Below, one piece after another: positions 19,541 through 28,350 of a stretch of DNA of 64,000 bases (its first letter is position 1; each line of letters opens with the position of its first letter). The translations under genes were made by a program, and so were the position numbers. The notes under the pieces were generated by a model, which was not told the origin of the DNA, made no database searches, and saw only the letters and a program-made list of their open reading frames with translations. The stretch is taken from contig NZ_FUZQ01000007.1 of the NCBI RefSeq assembly GCF_900167525.1, forward strand, positions 248,001-312,000, given 5' to 3'. This stretch comes from Krasilnikoviella flava (GTDB taxonomy: Bacteria; Actinomycetota; Actinomycetes; Actinomycetales; Cellulomonadaceae).

Positions 19541-21592
19541 ATGCGCCGCGACCGTCCCCCGCTCGTGACGGTGGCGGACGTCCGCTCCGCCGCGTGGTCG
19601 CTGGCCTCGACGGCGGCCGGGCTCGGGATCGCGATCGCCCTGGTCGACGGCGTGCGCGCCACGTCGCCCTGGAACGTGCTCCTGGCGGCGCTCGTGGTCG
19701 GGGTCGGCGACGCGCTGCTGCGGGCACCCCTACGGCGCCTCGCTCGCGCCGGGGGAGCGGTCGGGGCGCTCCTGATCGGGCTGGCGGCGCAGGTGCTCGT
19801 GGTCTGGGCCGCGCTGACGTTCCTGCCCGGTGTGACCAGCGACTCGTGGACGGACGTGCTCGCCGTCCTGCTCGTCGCGTCGGTCCTGATGGCGTGCGGG
19901 CACTGGGTGGTAGGGGCGCGCGACAACGCGTACGTCGTCGGCGACCTGCTGCGCCGTGCCCGGCGTCGCGCCGGCGTCCCCCGGCGGACGGCCGCCGAGG
20001 TGCACGACGACGGGGGAGCGGACGAGCGACCTCCCGGCGTGCTCGTCGTCATGCTCGACGGCGTGGCCCGGCCGACCCTCGACCACGCGCTGGAGGCGGG
20101 GCTCGCGCCCACCCTGGAACGATGGCTCGGGTCGGGCTCGCACCGGCTCGAGTCGTGGTGGGCGCGCGTGCCGTGCACCACCCCGGCCAGCACGCTCGGG
20201 CTGCTGCACGGCACCACCGACGCCGTGCCCGCCTTCCGCTGGTGGTCGCGACGGCTCGGCAGGCTGGTCGTGACCAACCGCCCGGCCGACGCGGCCGAGG
20301 TCGAGCGGTCCGCCTCCGACGGTCGGGGGCTGCTGGCCGACGGCGGGGTGGCGGTCTCGACGATGTTCTCGGGCGACGCCCCGACGAGCCTGCTCGTGAT
20401 GAGCCGTGCGGCCGAGGGGCTGGGGCCGGGCCAGCTCTTCGTGCGCTTCTTCTCCAGCCCGTTCGTGCTGGTGCGGGCGGTGGTGGGCACCGTCGGCGAG
20501 GCGCTCAAGGAGGTGTACCAGGGCTGGCAGCAGGTCGTGCGCGGAGTCCGTCCCCGCGTACCGCGGCGCGGCTGGTACCCGGTGCTGCGGGCCGTGACCA
20601 ACGTGCTGCTGCGCGACCTCAACACGTCCCTCGTGGCGGAACAGCTGGTGCGCGGCGTACCGGTGGTGTGCGTGGACCTGGTCGACTACGACGAGATCGC
20701 GCACCATGCGGGGCCGCTGCGCCCTGAGGCGCTGCGCGCGCTGGAGGGGCTCGACCGCGTCGTCGGGCTGTGGGAGGAGATCGCCCACGGGGCCCCGCGC
20801 CGCTACCGCGTGGTGGTGGTCTCCGACCACGGTCAGTCCCTGGGGGCGACGTTCGAGCAGGTGGTGGGACGGTCGTTCGCCGACGAGGTGCGCCGGCTCA
20901 TGGCGCTCCCCGTGACGGCGGGCGCCGAACGGTCGGACGGCGAGGTGTGGGGTCCGGCGAACACCGCGCTCCACGCGCTGCGCAAGGACGGCGACGGGGC
21001 GGGGAGGCTCCTGGTCGGCCCGGACCGCGACGCCGGGCGCGCCGACCTTCCCGAGATCGAGGTGATCGGGTCGGGCAACCTCGGGATGGTGTGGTTCTGC
21101 CGCGAGGTGCGCCGGCTGTCGGCCGCGGAGGTGGGGGCCCGGTGGCCCGCGCTGGTGCCGGGGCTGGTGGAGTCCCCGGCCGTCGGGTTCGTCGTGGTCC
21201 ACGGCGCGCAGGGGCCGGTGGCGCGCGGCCGGCTCGGGTCGCAGGACCTGGCGACCGGCCGCGTGACCGGTCGCGACCCCCTGGCCGGCTACGGTTCGCG
21301 GGCCCGGGCGGACCTGCTGCGCGTCGCTGGGCTGGAGGACGCCGGAGACCTCGTGGTCGTGTCGGCCGTGGGCCCGATGGGCCGGGTCCACGCGCTGGAG
21401 GGCCTGGTGGGCTCCCACGGCGGCCTCGGCGGTGCGCAGAGCGAGGCGTTGCTGCTGCACCCGGCCGACCTCGTGGTGCCGGACGACGAGCGCGAGGACG
21501 TGGACGGCGCCCGCATGCTGGTGGGTGCCGAGGCGGTGCACCGGCGGCTCGTCGCGTGGCTCGCCGGCCTCGGCCTCCGGGAGGGGTCGTGA
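19541..21592 (+). CDS. Membrane-anchored alkaline phosphatase superfamily protein
   Basis: A 683-residue protein. About four membrane segments lie in residues 15-120 (including SLASTAAGLGIAIALVDGV, VLLAALVVGVGDALL, VGALLIGLAAQVLVVWAAL and VLAVLLVASVLMACGHWVV), reminiscent of small holin-like four-helix modules. They are followed by a type I phosphodiesterase/phosphatase fold with a metal-site aspartate in GVLVVMLDGVARPTL, a Thr/Ser-rich nucleophile region CTTPASTLGLLHG, DLVDYDEIAHHAG and VVVSDHGQSLG. The substrate is unknown; a polar lipid or envelope phosphodiester is possible. ATG 19541 has a CATCAT element 6 nt upstream. Its stop overlaps the next start (GTGA). Confidence 0.75.
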   Translation: MRRDRPPLVTVADVRSAAWSLASTAAGLGIAIALVDGVRATSPWNVLLAALVVGVGDALLRAPLRRLARAGGAVGALLIGLAAQVLVVWAALTFLPGVTSDSWTDVLAVLLVASVLMACGHWVVGARDNAYVVGDLLRRARRRAGVPRRTAAEVHDDGGADERPPGVLVVMLDGVARPTLDHALEAGLAPTLERWLGSGSHRLESWWARVPCTTPASTLGLLHGTTDAVPAFRWWSRRLGRLVVTNRPADAAEVERSASDGRGLLADGGVAVSTMFSGDAPTSLLVMSRAAEGLGPGQLFVRFFSSPFVLVRAVVGTVGEALKEVYQGWQQVVRGVRPRVPRRGWYPVLRAVTNVLLRDLNTSLVAEQLVRGVPVVCVDLVDYDEIAHHAGPLRPEALRALEGLDRVVGLWEEIAHGAPRRYRVVVVSDHGQSLGATFEQVVGRSFADEVRRLMALPVTAGAERSDGEVWGPANTALHALRKDGDGAGRLLVGPDRDAGRADLPEIEVIGSGNLGMVWFCREVRRLSAAEVGARWPALVPGLVESPAVGFVVVHGAQGPVARGRLGSQDLATGRVTGRDPLAGYGSRARADLLRVAGLEDAGDLVVVSAVGPMGRVHALEGLVGSHGGLGGAQSEALLLHPADLVVPDDEREDVDGARMLVGAEAVHRRLVAWLAGLGLREGS

Positions 21593-22521
21593 GCGCGACG
21601 TCCGGACGCCGTGACCGGGGCCGCTGTGAGCCAGGGCCGCGCGTGCCGGGGCTCGGGGTGACGTGGCTCGGGCACTCGACCGTGGTCCTCGACCTGACGG
21701 GTCAGGACGGGCGCACCGCCCGGTTCGTCACCGACCCGCTGCTGCGCCGGCACGCGGGGGTCCTGCGCCGCCGCGGCGTCCGTCCCGACGCGGAGGCCTG
21801 GCGTGGCACGGACGCCGCCCTGCTGTCGCACCTGCACCACGACCACGCCGAGCTGGGCTCGCTGCGGTTGCTCGGTGACGTCCCCGTGCTGACGGCGCCC
21901 GCCAACGCCCGCTGGTTGCGCGGCAAGGGGCTGCGGGGGGTGGGTCTGGATCCGCCGACGGTGCCGGGGGACCACGAGGGCGTCGCGTCGCGCCGCCGTG
22001 CGGCGCACGACGACAAGGGCGGCGCCTGGCACGAGGTGGCGGGGGCGCAGGTGCGCCTGACCGCCGCGGTGCACGGCGACCGGCAGATGCCGCACCGGCC
22101 GAACGCAGCCAACGGGCACCTCGTGCGGGTGCCCGGCGCGACGGTGTGGGCGGTCGGCGACACCGAGCACTACGCCGGCGTGGGGCACGTGCGCGAGCTG
22201 GCCGGCGGTCACGTCGACGTGGCTCTCGTGCCGGTGTCGGGCTGGGGCCCGCGGCTCTCGGGTGGACACCTGGGCCCGCGGGGTGCTGCCGAGGTGTGCG
22301 CGGAGGTCCGCCCGCGGGTGGCGATCCCGGTGCACTGGGGCACGCTGCACGTGCCGGGCGGCCAGCACTTGCCGCGCGGGTGGATGGACCACGCCGGCGC
22401 AGCCTTCGCGGCGGCATGCCACCGGGTGGCGCCGGAGGTGCGTGCGGTGGTCCTGCGGCCCGGCGAGACGTGGCGCGACACGCCCGGGGACGACGACGGC
22501 GTCGAACACGTGTTCGGCTAG
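21589..22521 (+). CDS. Metallo-beta-lactamase-fold hydrolase (UlaG/L-ascorbate lactonase-like)
   Basis: A 310-residue cytoplasmic metallohydrolase. It has [14 protein letters not shown], the zinc ligands in [12 protein letters not shown] (HxHxDH), a RxxAHDDKGG-type insert, [10 protein letters not shown] and [11 protein letters not shown] near the end. The pattern is closest to UlaG/YtnP-like members of the fold; substrate is unknown. It starts at a GTG overlapping the previous stop, with GGGAGGGG upstream. The final codons are unusual: the perfect LexA box of the recA promoter (22503-22516) is embedded in them, encoding the residues VEHVFG, and the TAG stop forms the first bases of the recA -10. 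Confidence 0.8.
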   Translation: MSATSGRRDRGRCEPGPRVPGLGVTWLGHSTVVLDLTGQDGRTARFVTDPLLRRHAGVLRRRGVRPDAEAWRGTDAALLSHLHHDHAELGSLRLLGDVPVLTAPANARWLRGKGLRGVGLDPPTVPGDHEGVASRRRAAHDDKGGAWHEVAGAQVRLTAAVHGDRQMPHRPNAANGHLVRVPGATVWAVGDTEHYAGVGHVRELAGGHVDVALVPVSGWGPRLSGGHLGPRGAAEVCAEVRPRVAIPVHWGTLHVPGGQHLPRGWMDHAGAAFAAACHRVAPEVRAVVLRPGETWRDTPGDDDGVEHVFG

Positions 22522-22524
22522 AGT
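22503..22524 (+). promoter_or_regulatory. LexA (SOS) box and -10 element of recA
   Basis: CGAACACGTGTTCG (22503-22516) is a perfect palindrome matching the actinobacterial/Bacillus-type SOS consensus CGAAC-N4-GTTCG. TAGAGT (22519-22524) just after it is a good -10; no clear -35 is seen at 17 bp. LexA bound here would cover the core promoter. The box lies inside the end of the upstream coding region. The leader to the recA ATG is about 150 nt. Confidence 0.85.
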
Positions 22525-22678
22525 CTGTCCCCAGAAGGTCCTGGAACGTCGCCGTCCACAGCCGCGACGGACCGTCCCGACCATGTCGGTGGCGGCACGT
22601 ACGGTCGGCTACAACATGAGCACGCAGCCACGAACGCCGGCGCGCAGCCGCCGCGCCCAGAACGCAAAGGTGACCGAC

Positions 22679-23797
22679 ATGCCCGCAACGGCAGACCGCG
22701 AGAAGGCACTCGAGGCCGCGCTCGCCCAGATCGACCGCAGCTTCGGCAAGGGCTCGGTCATGCGCCTCGGCGACGAGGGCCGTGCGCCCGTCGAGGTCAT
22801 CCCCACCGGCTCGATCGCGCTCGACATCGCGCTCGGCATCGGCGGTCTTCCGCGCGGCCGCGTCGTGGAGGTCTACGGCCCGGAGTCCTCCGGCAAGACG
22901 ACCGTCGCGCTGCACGCCGTCGCCAGCGCCCAGCGGGCCGGTGGCATCGCGGCGTTCGTCGACGCCGAGCACGCGCTCGACCCGGACTACGCCAAGAAGC
23001 TCGGGGTCGACACCGACGCCCTGCTGGTCTCGCAGCCGGACACCGGCGAGCAGGCCCTGGAGATCACGGACATGCTGATCCGCTCCGGCGCGCTGGACAT
23101 CATCGTCATCGACTCGGTCGCGGCGCTGGTGCCGAAGGCCGAGATCGAGGGTGAGATGGGCGACAGCCACGTGGGCCTCCAGGCCCGCCTGATGTCGCAG
23201 GCGCTGCGCAAGCTCACCGGTGCGCTGAGCGCGTCGGGCACCACCGCGATCTTCATCAACCAGCTCCGCGAGAAGATCGGCGTCTTCTTCGGCTCACCGG
23301 AGACCACCACGGGTGGCAAGGCGCTGAAGTTCTACGCCTCGGTCCGCATGGACATCCGCCGCATCGAGACCCTCAAGGACGGCACGGACGCGGTCGGTAA
23401 CCGCACCCGCGTCAAGGTGGTCAAGAACAAGATGGCGCCGCCGTTCAAGCAGGCGGAGTTCGACATCCTGTACGGCGTGGGCATCTCCCGCGAGGGCGGC
23501 CTCATCGACATGGGCGTCGAGCACGGGTTCGTGCGCAAGTCCGGCTCGTGGTTCACCTACGAGGGGGACCAGCTCGGGCAGGGCAAGGAGAACGCCCGGA
23601 CCTTCCTGCGGGACAACCCCGACCTGGCGAACGAGATCGAGAAGCGGATCAAGGAGAAGCTGGGGGTCGGGGCCAAGCTGGACGCTCCTGCCGAGGAGGT
23701 AGCACCGGCCGCGGGCGTCTCGGGCTCCGCGACCGGCCTGACGGTCGACCCGGTTCCGGCCAAGGCCGCCGCCAAGGGCAAGAAGGCGCCGTTCTGA
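22679..23797 (+). CDS. recA: Recombinase RecA
   Basis: A 372-residue RecA, full length. It forms ATP-dependent filaments on single-stranded DNA for strand exchange and triggers LexA self-cleavage. Walker A GPESSGKT is at about residues 67-74, the Walker B region is [22 protein letters not shown] in part, and the DNA-binding loop 2 region is [18 protein letters not shown]. The acidic/Ala-rich tail ends in KGKKAPF. ATG 22679 matches the usual RecA N-terminus ([20 protein letters not shown]); an in-frame ATG at 22616 would add 21 basic residues. It is controlled by the SOS box at 22503-22516. recX follows after 112 nt. Confidence 0.98.
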   Translation: MPATADREKALEAALAQIDRSFGKGSVMRLGDEGRAPVEVIPTGSIALDIALGIGGLPRGRVVEVYGPESSGKTTVALHAVASAQRAGGIAAFVDAEHALDPDYAKKLGVDTDALLVSQPDTGEQALEITDMLIRSGALDIIVIDSVAALVPKAEIEGEMGDSHVGLQARLMSQALRKLTGALSASGTTAIFINQLREKIGVFFGSPETTTGGKALKFYASVRMDIRRIETLKDGTDAVGNRTRVKVVKNKMAPPFKQAEFDILYGVGISREGGLIDMGVEHGFVRKSGSWFTYEGDQLGQGKENARTFLRDNPDLANEIEKRIKEKLGVGAKLDAPAEEVAPAAGVSGSATGLTVDPVPAKAAAKGKKAPF

Positions 23798-23909
23798 TCG
23801 GCACGGCTCCGATCGACACCCGCACCGGCGCCTGCACCGTTCCGTCCGGCGCCGTCCCGACCCGGGAGGCTCTGGGTGTTCCGGGTGGCAGAGGTCCGGG
23901 AGGTGTCGC

Positions 23910-24581
23910 GTGACGACGACGGACACCGGCTCGGGCGGTCGCGGCGCGGGGAAGCGTCGCGGCCGCCGGCAGGGCCCGCCGGTGCCGACCGGTTCCGAGA
24001 ACGAGGACGCACCGCGGACGCGGCAGCCGCGGCGCACCGTGGCCGAGCGACTCGACGCCGGCGAGCTGAGCGTCGAGGACGCGACGGAGAAGGCGCGCGA
24101 GACGCTGCTGCGCATCCTCACGGCCGCGCCGAAGAGTCGCGCGGAGCTGGAGCAGTCGCTGGCGCGCAAGGGCTACCCCGAGGCGGTCGTAGGTCCGGTG
24201 CTCGACCGCTTCGGCGAGGTGGGCCTGGTCGACGACGTCGCGTACGCCGACATGCTCGTGCGCACGCGGCACGCCGAGCGCGGTCTGTCCCGCCGTGCCC
24301 TCGCGATGGAGCTGCGACGTCGCGGGATCGACGAGGAGACCGCGTCTGACGCCCTGGAGCAGGTGGACTCTGAGGACGAGCGCGAGGCGGCCCTGTCGCT
24401 GGCGCGCAAGCATGTGGCGCGCACGCGCGGGCTGGAGCGCGACGTGCGCGTGCGTCGGGCCGTCGGGGCGCTCGGCCGTAAGGGGTACGCGCCGGGGGTC
24501 GCCTTCGGCGCCGTGCGCGACGCCCTGACCGAGGAGGGCGAGGACGCCCTCGACGAGGACCACCCCGGCGCGGACGACTGA
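23910..24581 (+). CDS. recX: Regulatory protein RecX
   Basis: A 223-residue helical protein that binds RecA filaments and limits RecA activity. A charged, low-complexity extension of about 45 residues precedes the RecX repeats (ARETLLRILTAAPKSRAELEQSL, then RYP-like and DVAYADMLVRTRHAERGLSRRALAMELRRRGI). It uses a GTG start at 23910 with GGGAGG just upstream. It directly follows recA, the usual order, and is probably cotranscribed. A strong hairpin lies about 95 nt after its stop. Confidence 0.93.
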   Translation: MTTTDTGSGGRGAGKRRGRRQGPPVPTGSENEDAPRTRQPRRTVAERLDAGELSVEDATEKARETLLRILTAAPKSRAELEQSLARKGYPEAVVGPVLDRFGEVGLVDDVAYADMLVRTRHAERGLSRRALAMELRRRGIDEETASDALEQVDSEDEREAALSLARKHVARTRGLERDVRVRRAVGALGRKGYAPGVAFGAVRDALTEEGEDALDEDHPGADD

Positions 24582-24676
24582 CCGGCCAGTCCCACGCAGG
24601 CACGCCGAGCGGACGGGCGAAACCCCGCGTGGCCCCGCCAGGTCCGTCTGCCCCGCGACACGACGGGACGTGCGAG

Positions 24677-24704
24677 GCCCCCGGACGCGGCAGCGTCCGG
24701 GGGC
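24677..24704. terminator. Bidirectional terminator between recX and gluD
   Basis: A perfect 12-bp GC stem, GCCCCCGGACGC (24677-24688) with GCGTCCGGGGGC (24693-24704), closes a 4-nt loop. It lies between the convergent recX and glutamate-transporter units. There is no T-run on either side, as usual for this base composition. Confidence 0.75.
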
Positions 24705-24751
24705 ATCGGTGTGCAGGGCTCGGGCGGCGGATGTCGCGCCCTCGCGGAGGG

Positions 24752-25669
24752 TCAGGTCGCGCTGGGGTCCCCGGTCGCGGCGATGGCGTTGCCCGGTCCA
24801 CCCGGCTTGCCGGCGACGGCGGTCGGGTTGCCGATCCCGGGACCGGTCGCCGTGGCGCCGGACGTCCGTCCGCTGAGGTAGCGCGAGAGCCACCGCGCGA
24901 CGGCCGTCAGGGCCCAGTTGATGATGATGAAGATCAGCGCCGCGATCGTCAGCGTCTGCAGGTTGTTGCTGTTGCCGTTGCCGAAGATCTGCGCGGCACG
25001 CAGCAGCTCGTTGTACGTGATGATCTGGCCGAGCGCGGTGTCCTTCAGCACGACGACCAGCTGCGACACCAGCGCCGGGAGCATCGCGATGAGCGCCTGC
25101 GGGAGCTGGATCGACCGCAGTACCTGCCCGCCCGTCAGTCCGACCGCGAGGCCGGCCTCGGACTGGCCCTTCGGCAGGTTGCCGACGCCTGCCCGCACGA
25201 GTTCCGCGATGACGGAGCCGTTGTACAGGATGAGTGCGATGACGACAGCGAGGAAGGCGGGGTCGTCGCTGATCCGGTTGTAGCCGAACAGCAGCCAGAA
25301 GAAGACCATCATGAGCAGCACGGGCACGGCGCGGAAGAACTCCACCACCACGCCGCTGAGCCAGCGGACGGCCCCCACGCGCGCGAGGCGTCCCGAGCCG
25401 AAGATGAGCCCGAAGACCACGGCGCCGACGACGGCGTACCCGGCGGCGCGCAGCGTGTTCTGCAGGCCCGGGATGAAATAGTCCTGCCAGGCGCTCGTGG
25501 TGAAGATCGGGCTCCACAGATCGGCGGCGAACTGTCCCCGGTTGGCGAGCGCGACCGCGACCAGGGCCGCGATCCCGAGCACGACGAGCGTGCCCACGAC
25601 GTTGCCGACGGCGATGCGCCGTCGTGCCCGGGGCCCCGGGGCGTCGAAGAGGACGGACTTCTGGCTCAT
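24752..25669 (-). CDS. gluD: Glutamate ABC transporter permease GluD
   Basis: A 305-residue inner-membrane permease of the amino-acid (HisM/GlnP) type. A single anchor near the N-terminus precedes the conserved core with YFIPGLQNTLRAAGYAVV, the EFFRAVPVLLMM segment and the coupling loop EAGLAVGLTGGQVLRSIQLPQAL that contacts the ATPase. The C-terminus carries a Gly/Pro/Ala-rich tail of about 35 residues. The ATG at 25669 overlaps the gluC stop (ATGA), so translation is coupled. With gluA, gluB and gluC it forms a complete importer in the order gluABCD, located between recX and miaB as in Corynebacterium. Confidence 0.92.
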   Translation of the reverse strand: MSQKSVLFDAPGPRARRRIAVGNVVGTLVVLGIAALVAVALANRGQFAADLWSPIFTTSAWQDYFIPGLQNTLRAAGYAVVGAVVFGLIFGSGRLARVGAVRWLSGVVVEFFRAVPVLLMMVFFWLLFGYNRISDDPAFLAVVIALILYNGSVIAELVRAGVGNLPKGQSEAGLAVGLTGGQVLRSIQLPQALIAMLPALVSQLVVVLKDTALGQIITYNELLRAAQIFGNGNSNNLQTLTIAALIFIIINWALTAVARWLSRYLSGRTSGATATGPGIGNPTAVAGKPGGPGNAIAATGDPSAT

Positions 25670-26355
25670 CGGCGCACCGCCAGACGGTTGGAGAGGAACG
25701 TGGTGAGCAGGCCGATGGGGATCACGAGGACCGCGAAGCCGATCGCGAAGATCATGAAGATCGCGTAGATGAAGTTCGCGTTGCTCTCGATCATCTCGCG
25801 CATCAGGGTCGAGGTCTCCGTCGAGACGCTCACCGCCACGACGACCGTCGAGTTCTTCAGCAGCGCGATGAGGGTGTTGCCCAGAGGCGCGATCGCACCA
25901 CGGAACGCCTGGGGGAGGATGATCAGGCGCGCGGCGGGCAGGAAGGACAGGCCGATCGCCCGCGCGGCCTCCGCCTGGCCCAGCGGCACCGTGTTGACGC
26001 CCGAGCGGATCGACTCGCAGACGAACGCCGCGTGGTAGACGGTCAGCCCGATCACGCCGAAGCGGAAGAAGTTCTGTGCGAAGTCGTCGGACAGGCTGAT
26101 CTGCAGCTGCGTCCAGACCGCCAGGAACAGGAACGTCATGATGACGGTCAGCGGCGTGTTCCGCAGGATGTTCACATATGTCGCGCCGGCCCACTGCAGG
26201 CTCGCGATGGGCGAGATCCGCATGAGCGCGAGCACGGTGCCGAGGATCAGCGAGAAGATCGCGGCCCAGAACGTCAGCTGGATGTTGACCCAGAACGCGC
26301 CCGGGACGTCGTACGCGGCGAAGAGCTCACCGAACTGGGACAGGAAGTCACCCAC
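25666..26355 (-). CDS. gluC: Glutamate ABC transporter permease GluC
   Basis: A 229-residue inner-membrane permease with about five membrane segments, partner of GluD in the glutamate importer. The family segment AAFVCESIRSGVNTVPLGQAEAARAIGLSF followed by LIILPQAFRGAIAPLGN is the ATPase-coupling EAA region. It starts at GTG 26355 with GGGAGG about 10 nt upstream. Its stop overlaps the gluD start by 4 nt. A stable hairpin (26406-26441) separates it from gluB and may lower permease expression relative to the binding protein. Confidence 0.92.
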   Translation of the reverse strand: MGDFLSQFGELFAAYDVPGAFWVNIQLTFWAAIFSLILGTVLALMRISPIASLQWAGATYVNILRNTPLTVIMTFLFLAVWTQLQISLSDDFAQNFFRFGVIGLTVYHAAFVCESIRSGVNTVPLGQAEAARAIGLSFLPAARLIILPQAFRGAIAPLGNTLIALLKNSTVVVAVSVSTETSTLMREMIESNANFIYAIFMIFAIGFAVLVIPIGLLTTFLSNRLAVRR

Positions 26356-26405
26356 GGTGTGTCAGCCTCCCGGAGGGTGGTGCGGCGGAGGGCCGCGGTG
26401 GACGG

Positions 26406-26441
26406 ACGAGGGGAGCGGCGCGGTCGCACCGCTCCCCTCGT
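26406..26441 (-). terminator. Intercistronic hairpin between gluB and gluC (attenuator or stabiliser)
   Basis: A perfect 13-bp stem, ACGAGGGGAGCGG (26406-26418) with CCGCTCCCCTCGT (26429-26441), closes a 10-nt loop. It lies 20 nt after the gluB stop inside the operon. Partial termination or 3'-end protection here would yield more binding protein than permease, a common arrangement in ABC importers. Confidence 0.6.
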
Positions 26442-26460
26442 GCCGATCGGTCGGTCGTCG

Positions 26461-27315
26461 TCAGGCGCAGGCGTCCGGCGTCGGCGGGTTGAGGTCCGCG
26501 TTGGGCGTGTAGCCGGTGCCCTCGGTGTTCGCCGTGACGGCCTCCTCCCACGAGCCGTCCTCGATCATCTCGGTGATCGCTGCGTTGACGTCCTCGCAGG
26601 TGTCGTTGTCCTGGGGCAGGCCCACGCCGTAGTTCTCCTCGGAGAACGGGTTGCCCACGACCTTGACCTTGCCCTTGTTGGCGTCCTGCGCGGCGAGGCC
26701 GGCGAGGATGATGTCGTCGGTCGTGACCGCGTCCACCTGGCCCGCGGTGAGCGCGGTGACGCACTCGACGTAGCTGGGGCGCTCCACGAGCTGCACGCCC
26801 GTGGCGTACTCGTCCTTGATGCGCTGCGCCGAGGTCGAGCCCGTCACCGAGCACAGGTTCTTGCCCTCGAGGTCGTTGGGGCCGGTGATGTCCGTGTTGT
26901 CCTCGGCGACCAGCAGGTCCTGGCCGGCGATGAAGTACGGGCCCGCGAAAGCGACCTGCTCCTTGCGCTCGTCGGTGATGGAGTAGGTCGCGAAGATCAT
27001 GTCGACCTGGCCGGTCTGCAGCATGGTCTCGCGGTTGGCCGACGGTGCCTCGACCCACTCGATCTGGTCCTCGGAGTAGCCGAGCTTCTCCGCGACGTAG
27101 CGGGCGACGTCGGTGTCGAAGCCCGTGTACTCGCTGCCGTCCTGGTAGCCCAGGCCCGGCTGGTCGTACTTGATGCCGATCTTGATGGTCTCGTCGCCCC
27201 CGGAGCCGCCGGTCTCCTCATCGCCGCCACCACCGACCTCGCCGCCTCCGCAGGCGGCGAGCGTGAGCGCGGTCAGTGCGGCGAGCGTGGCGGCACCTGC
27301 GTGTCGTGTGCGCAT
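26461..27315 (-). CDS. gluB: Glutamate-binding lipoprotein GluB
   Basis: A 284-residue extracellular solute-binding protein of family 3. A type II signal peptide ends in the lipobox LTLAAC (Cys at about residue 21), followed by a Gly-rich linker and the binding domain (IKIGIKYDQPGLGYQ, GFDTDVARYVAEKLGY, VEAPSANRETMLQTGQVDMI). It captures glutamate, perhaps also related acidic or amide amino acids, and delivers it to GluCD. The ATG at 27315 has a GAAGGG ribosome site upstream. Specificity is inferred from overall resemblance and gene order. Confidence 0.92.
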   Translation of the reverse strand: MRTRHAGAATLAALTALTLAACGGGEVGGGGDEETGGSGGDETIKIGIKYDQPGLGYQDGSEYTGFDTDVARYVAEKLGYSEDQIEWVEAPSANRETMLQTGQVDMIFATYSITDERKEQVAFAGPYFIAGQDLLVAEDNTDITGPNDLEGKNLCSVTGSTSAQRIKDEYATGVQLVERPSYVECVTALTAGQVDAVTTDDIILAGLAAQDANKGKVKVVGNPFSEENYGVGLPQDNDTCEDVNAAITEMIEDGSWEEAVTANTEGTGYTPNADLNPPTPDACA

Positions 27316-27368
27316 CGTTCTTACCCTTCGTCAGTACGAGGCCGGTCCCGTTCGGGTGCCCTGCCAGG

Positions 27369-28163
27369 TCAGTGGGAGAGGATCTTGGACAGGAAGTCCT
27401 TCGCCCGGTCGCTCTTGGGCGCGGTGAAGAACTCCTCGGGGGTGGCCTCCTCGACGATCTGGCCGTCGGCCATGAAGACGACGCGGTTCGCGGCCTTGCG
27501 GGCGAAGCCCATCTCGTGGGTCACGACGATCATGGTCATGCCCTCCTTCGCGAGGGCGACCATGACGTCCAGGACCTCGTTGATCATCTCCGGGTCGAGC
27601 GCCGAGGTGGGCTCGTCGAAGAGCATCACCTTGGGCTTCATCGCCAGCGCCCGGGCGATCGCGACGCGCTGCTGCTGCCCGCCGGAGAGCTGGGCGGGCA
27701 TCTTCTGCGCCTGGTTCTTCACCCCGACCCGGTCGAGCAGCTCGAGCGCGCGCTCCTTCGCGGCGGACGAGCGCTGCCGGCGGACCTTCACGGGCCCGAG
27801 CGTGACGTTCTCGAGGATCGTCTTGTGGGCGAAGAGGTTGAACGCCTGGAACACCATGCCGACGTCGGCCCGCAGCTTCGCGAGGGCCTTGCCCTCCTCA
27901 GGCAGCGGCACGCCGTCGATGCGGATCTCGCCCGAGTCGATCGTCTCGAGCCGGTTGATCGCGCGGCACAGGGTCGACTTGCCGGAGCCGGACGGGCCGA
28001 TGACGACGAGCACCTCGCCACGGCGCACCGTGAGGTCGATGTCCTGCAGCACGTGGAGCTCGCCGAAGTGCTTGTTGACGTTCTTCAGCTCGACGAGCGG
28101 GGCCCCGAGGGAGGACGACGCCTCGGCAGGGTCGGTCGTCGTGGTCGCATCGCCGTGATCCAT
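27369..28163 (-). CDS. gluA: Glutamate ABC transporter ATP-binding protein GluA
   Basis: A 264-residue ABC ATPase that powers glutamate uptake. It has Walker [11 protein letters not shown]-loop [12 protein letters not shown], signature [15 protein letters not shown], Walker [15 protein letters not shown] and the H-loop [10 protein letters not shown]. The first 25 residues are a Thr/Ser-rich extension absent from most homologues. TAGGTT (28170-28175) ends 6 nt before the ATG, so the operon mRNA is probably leaderless. It is the first gene of gluABCD and is divergent from miaB. Confidence 0.95.
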   Translation of the reverse strand: MDHGDATTTTDPAEASSSLGAPLVELKNVNKHFGELHVLQDIDLTVRRGEVLVVIGPSGSGKSTLCRAINRLETIDSGEIRIDGVPLPEEGKALAKLRADVGMVFQAFNLFAHKTILENVTLGPVKVRRQRSSAAKERALELLDRVGVKNQAQKMPAQLSGGQQQRVAIARALAMKPKVMLFDEPTSALDPEMINEVLDVMVALAKEGMTMIVVTHEMGFARKAANRVVFMADGQIVEEATPEEFFTAPKSDRAKDFLSKILSH

Positions 28164-28350
28164 CTCTCGAACCTATCCACTCGGTGTTTCCGCGACCAGC
28201 ACCGGGTTGTCCGGTTCCGCAACGGTTCAGTAACAGTGCTCGCGTCTTGCGTGCGGGCCCGGGTCGTCGGCGGCGGCGACCAGCGGTCGTCGAGCGATGG
28301 GTGGGTCGCCTCGTCGGGGCCCGGCCGTCGGGCACCGTACCCTAGATGCG

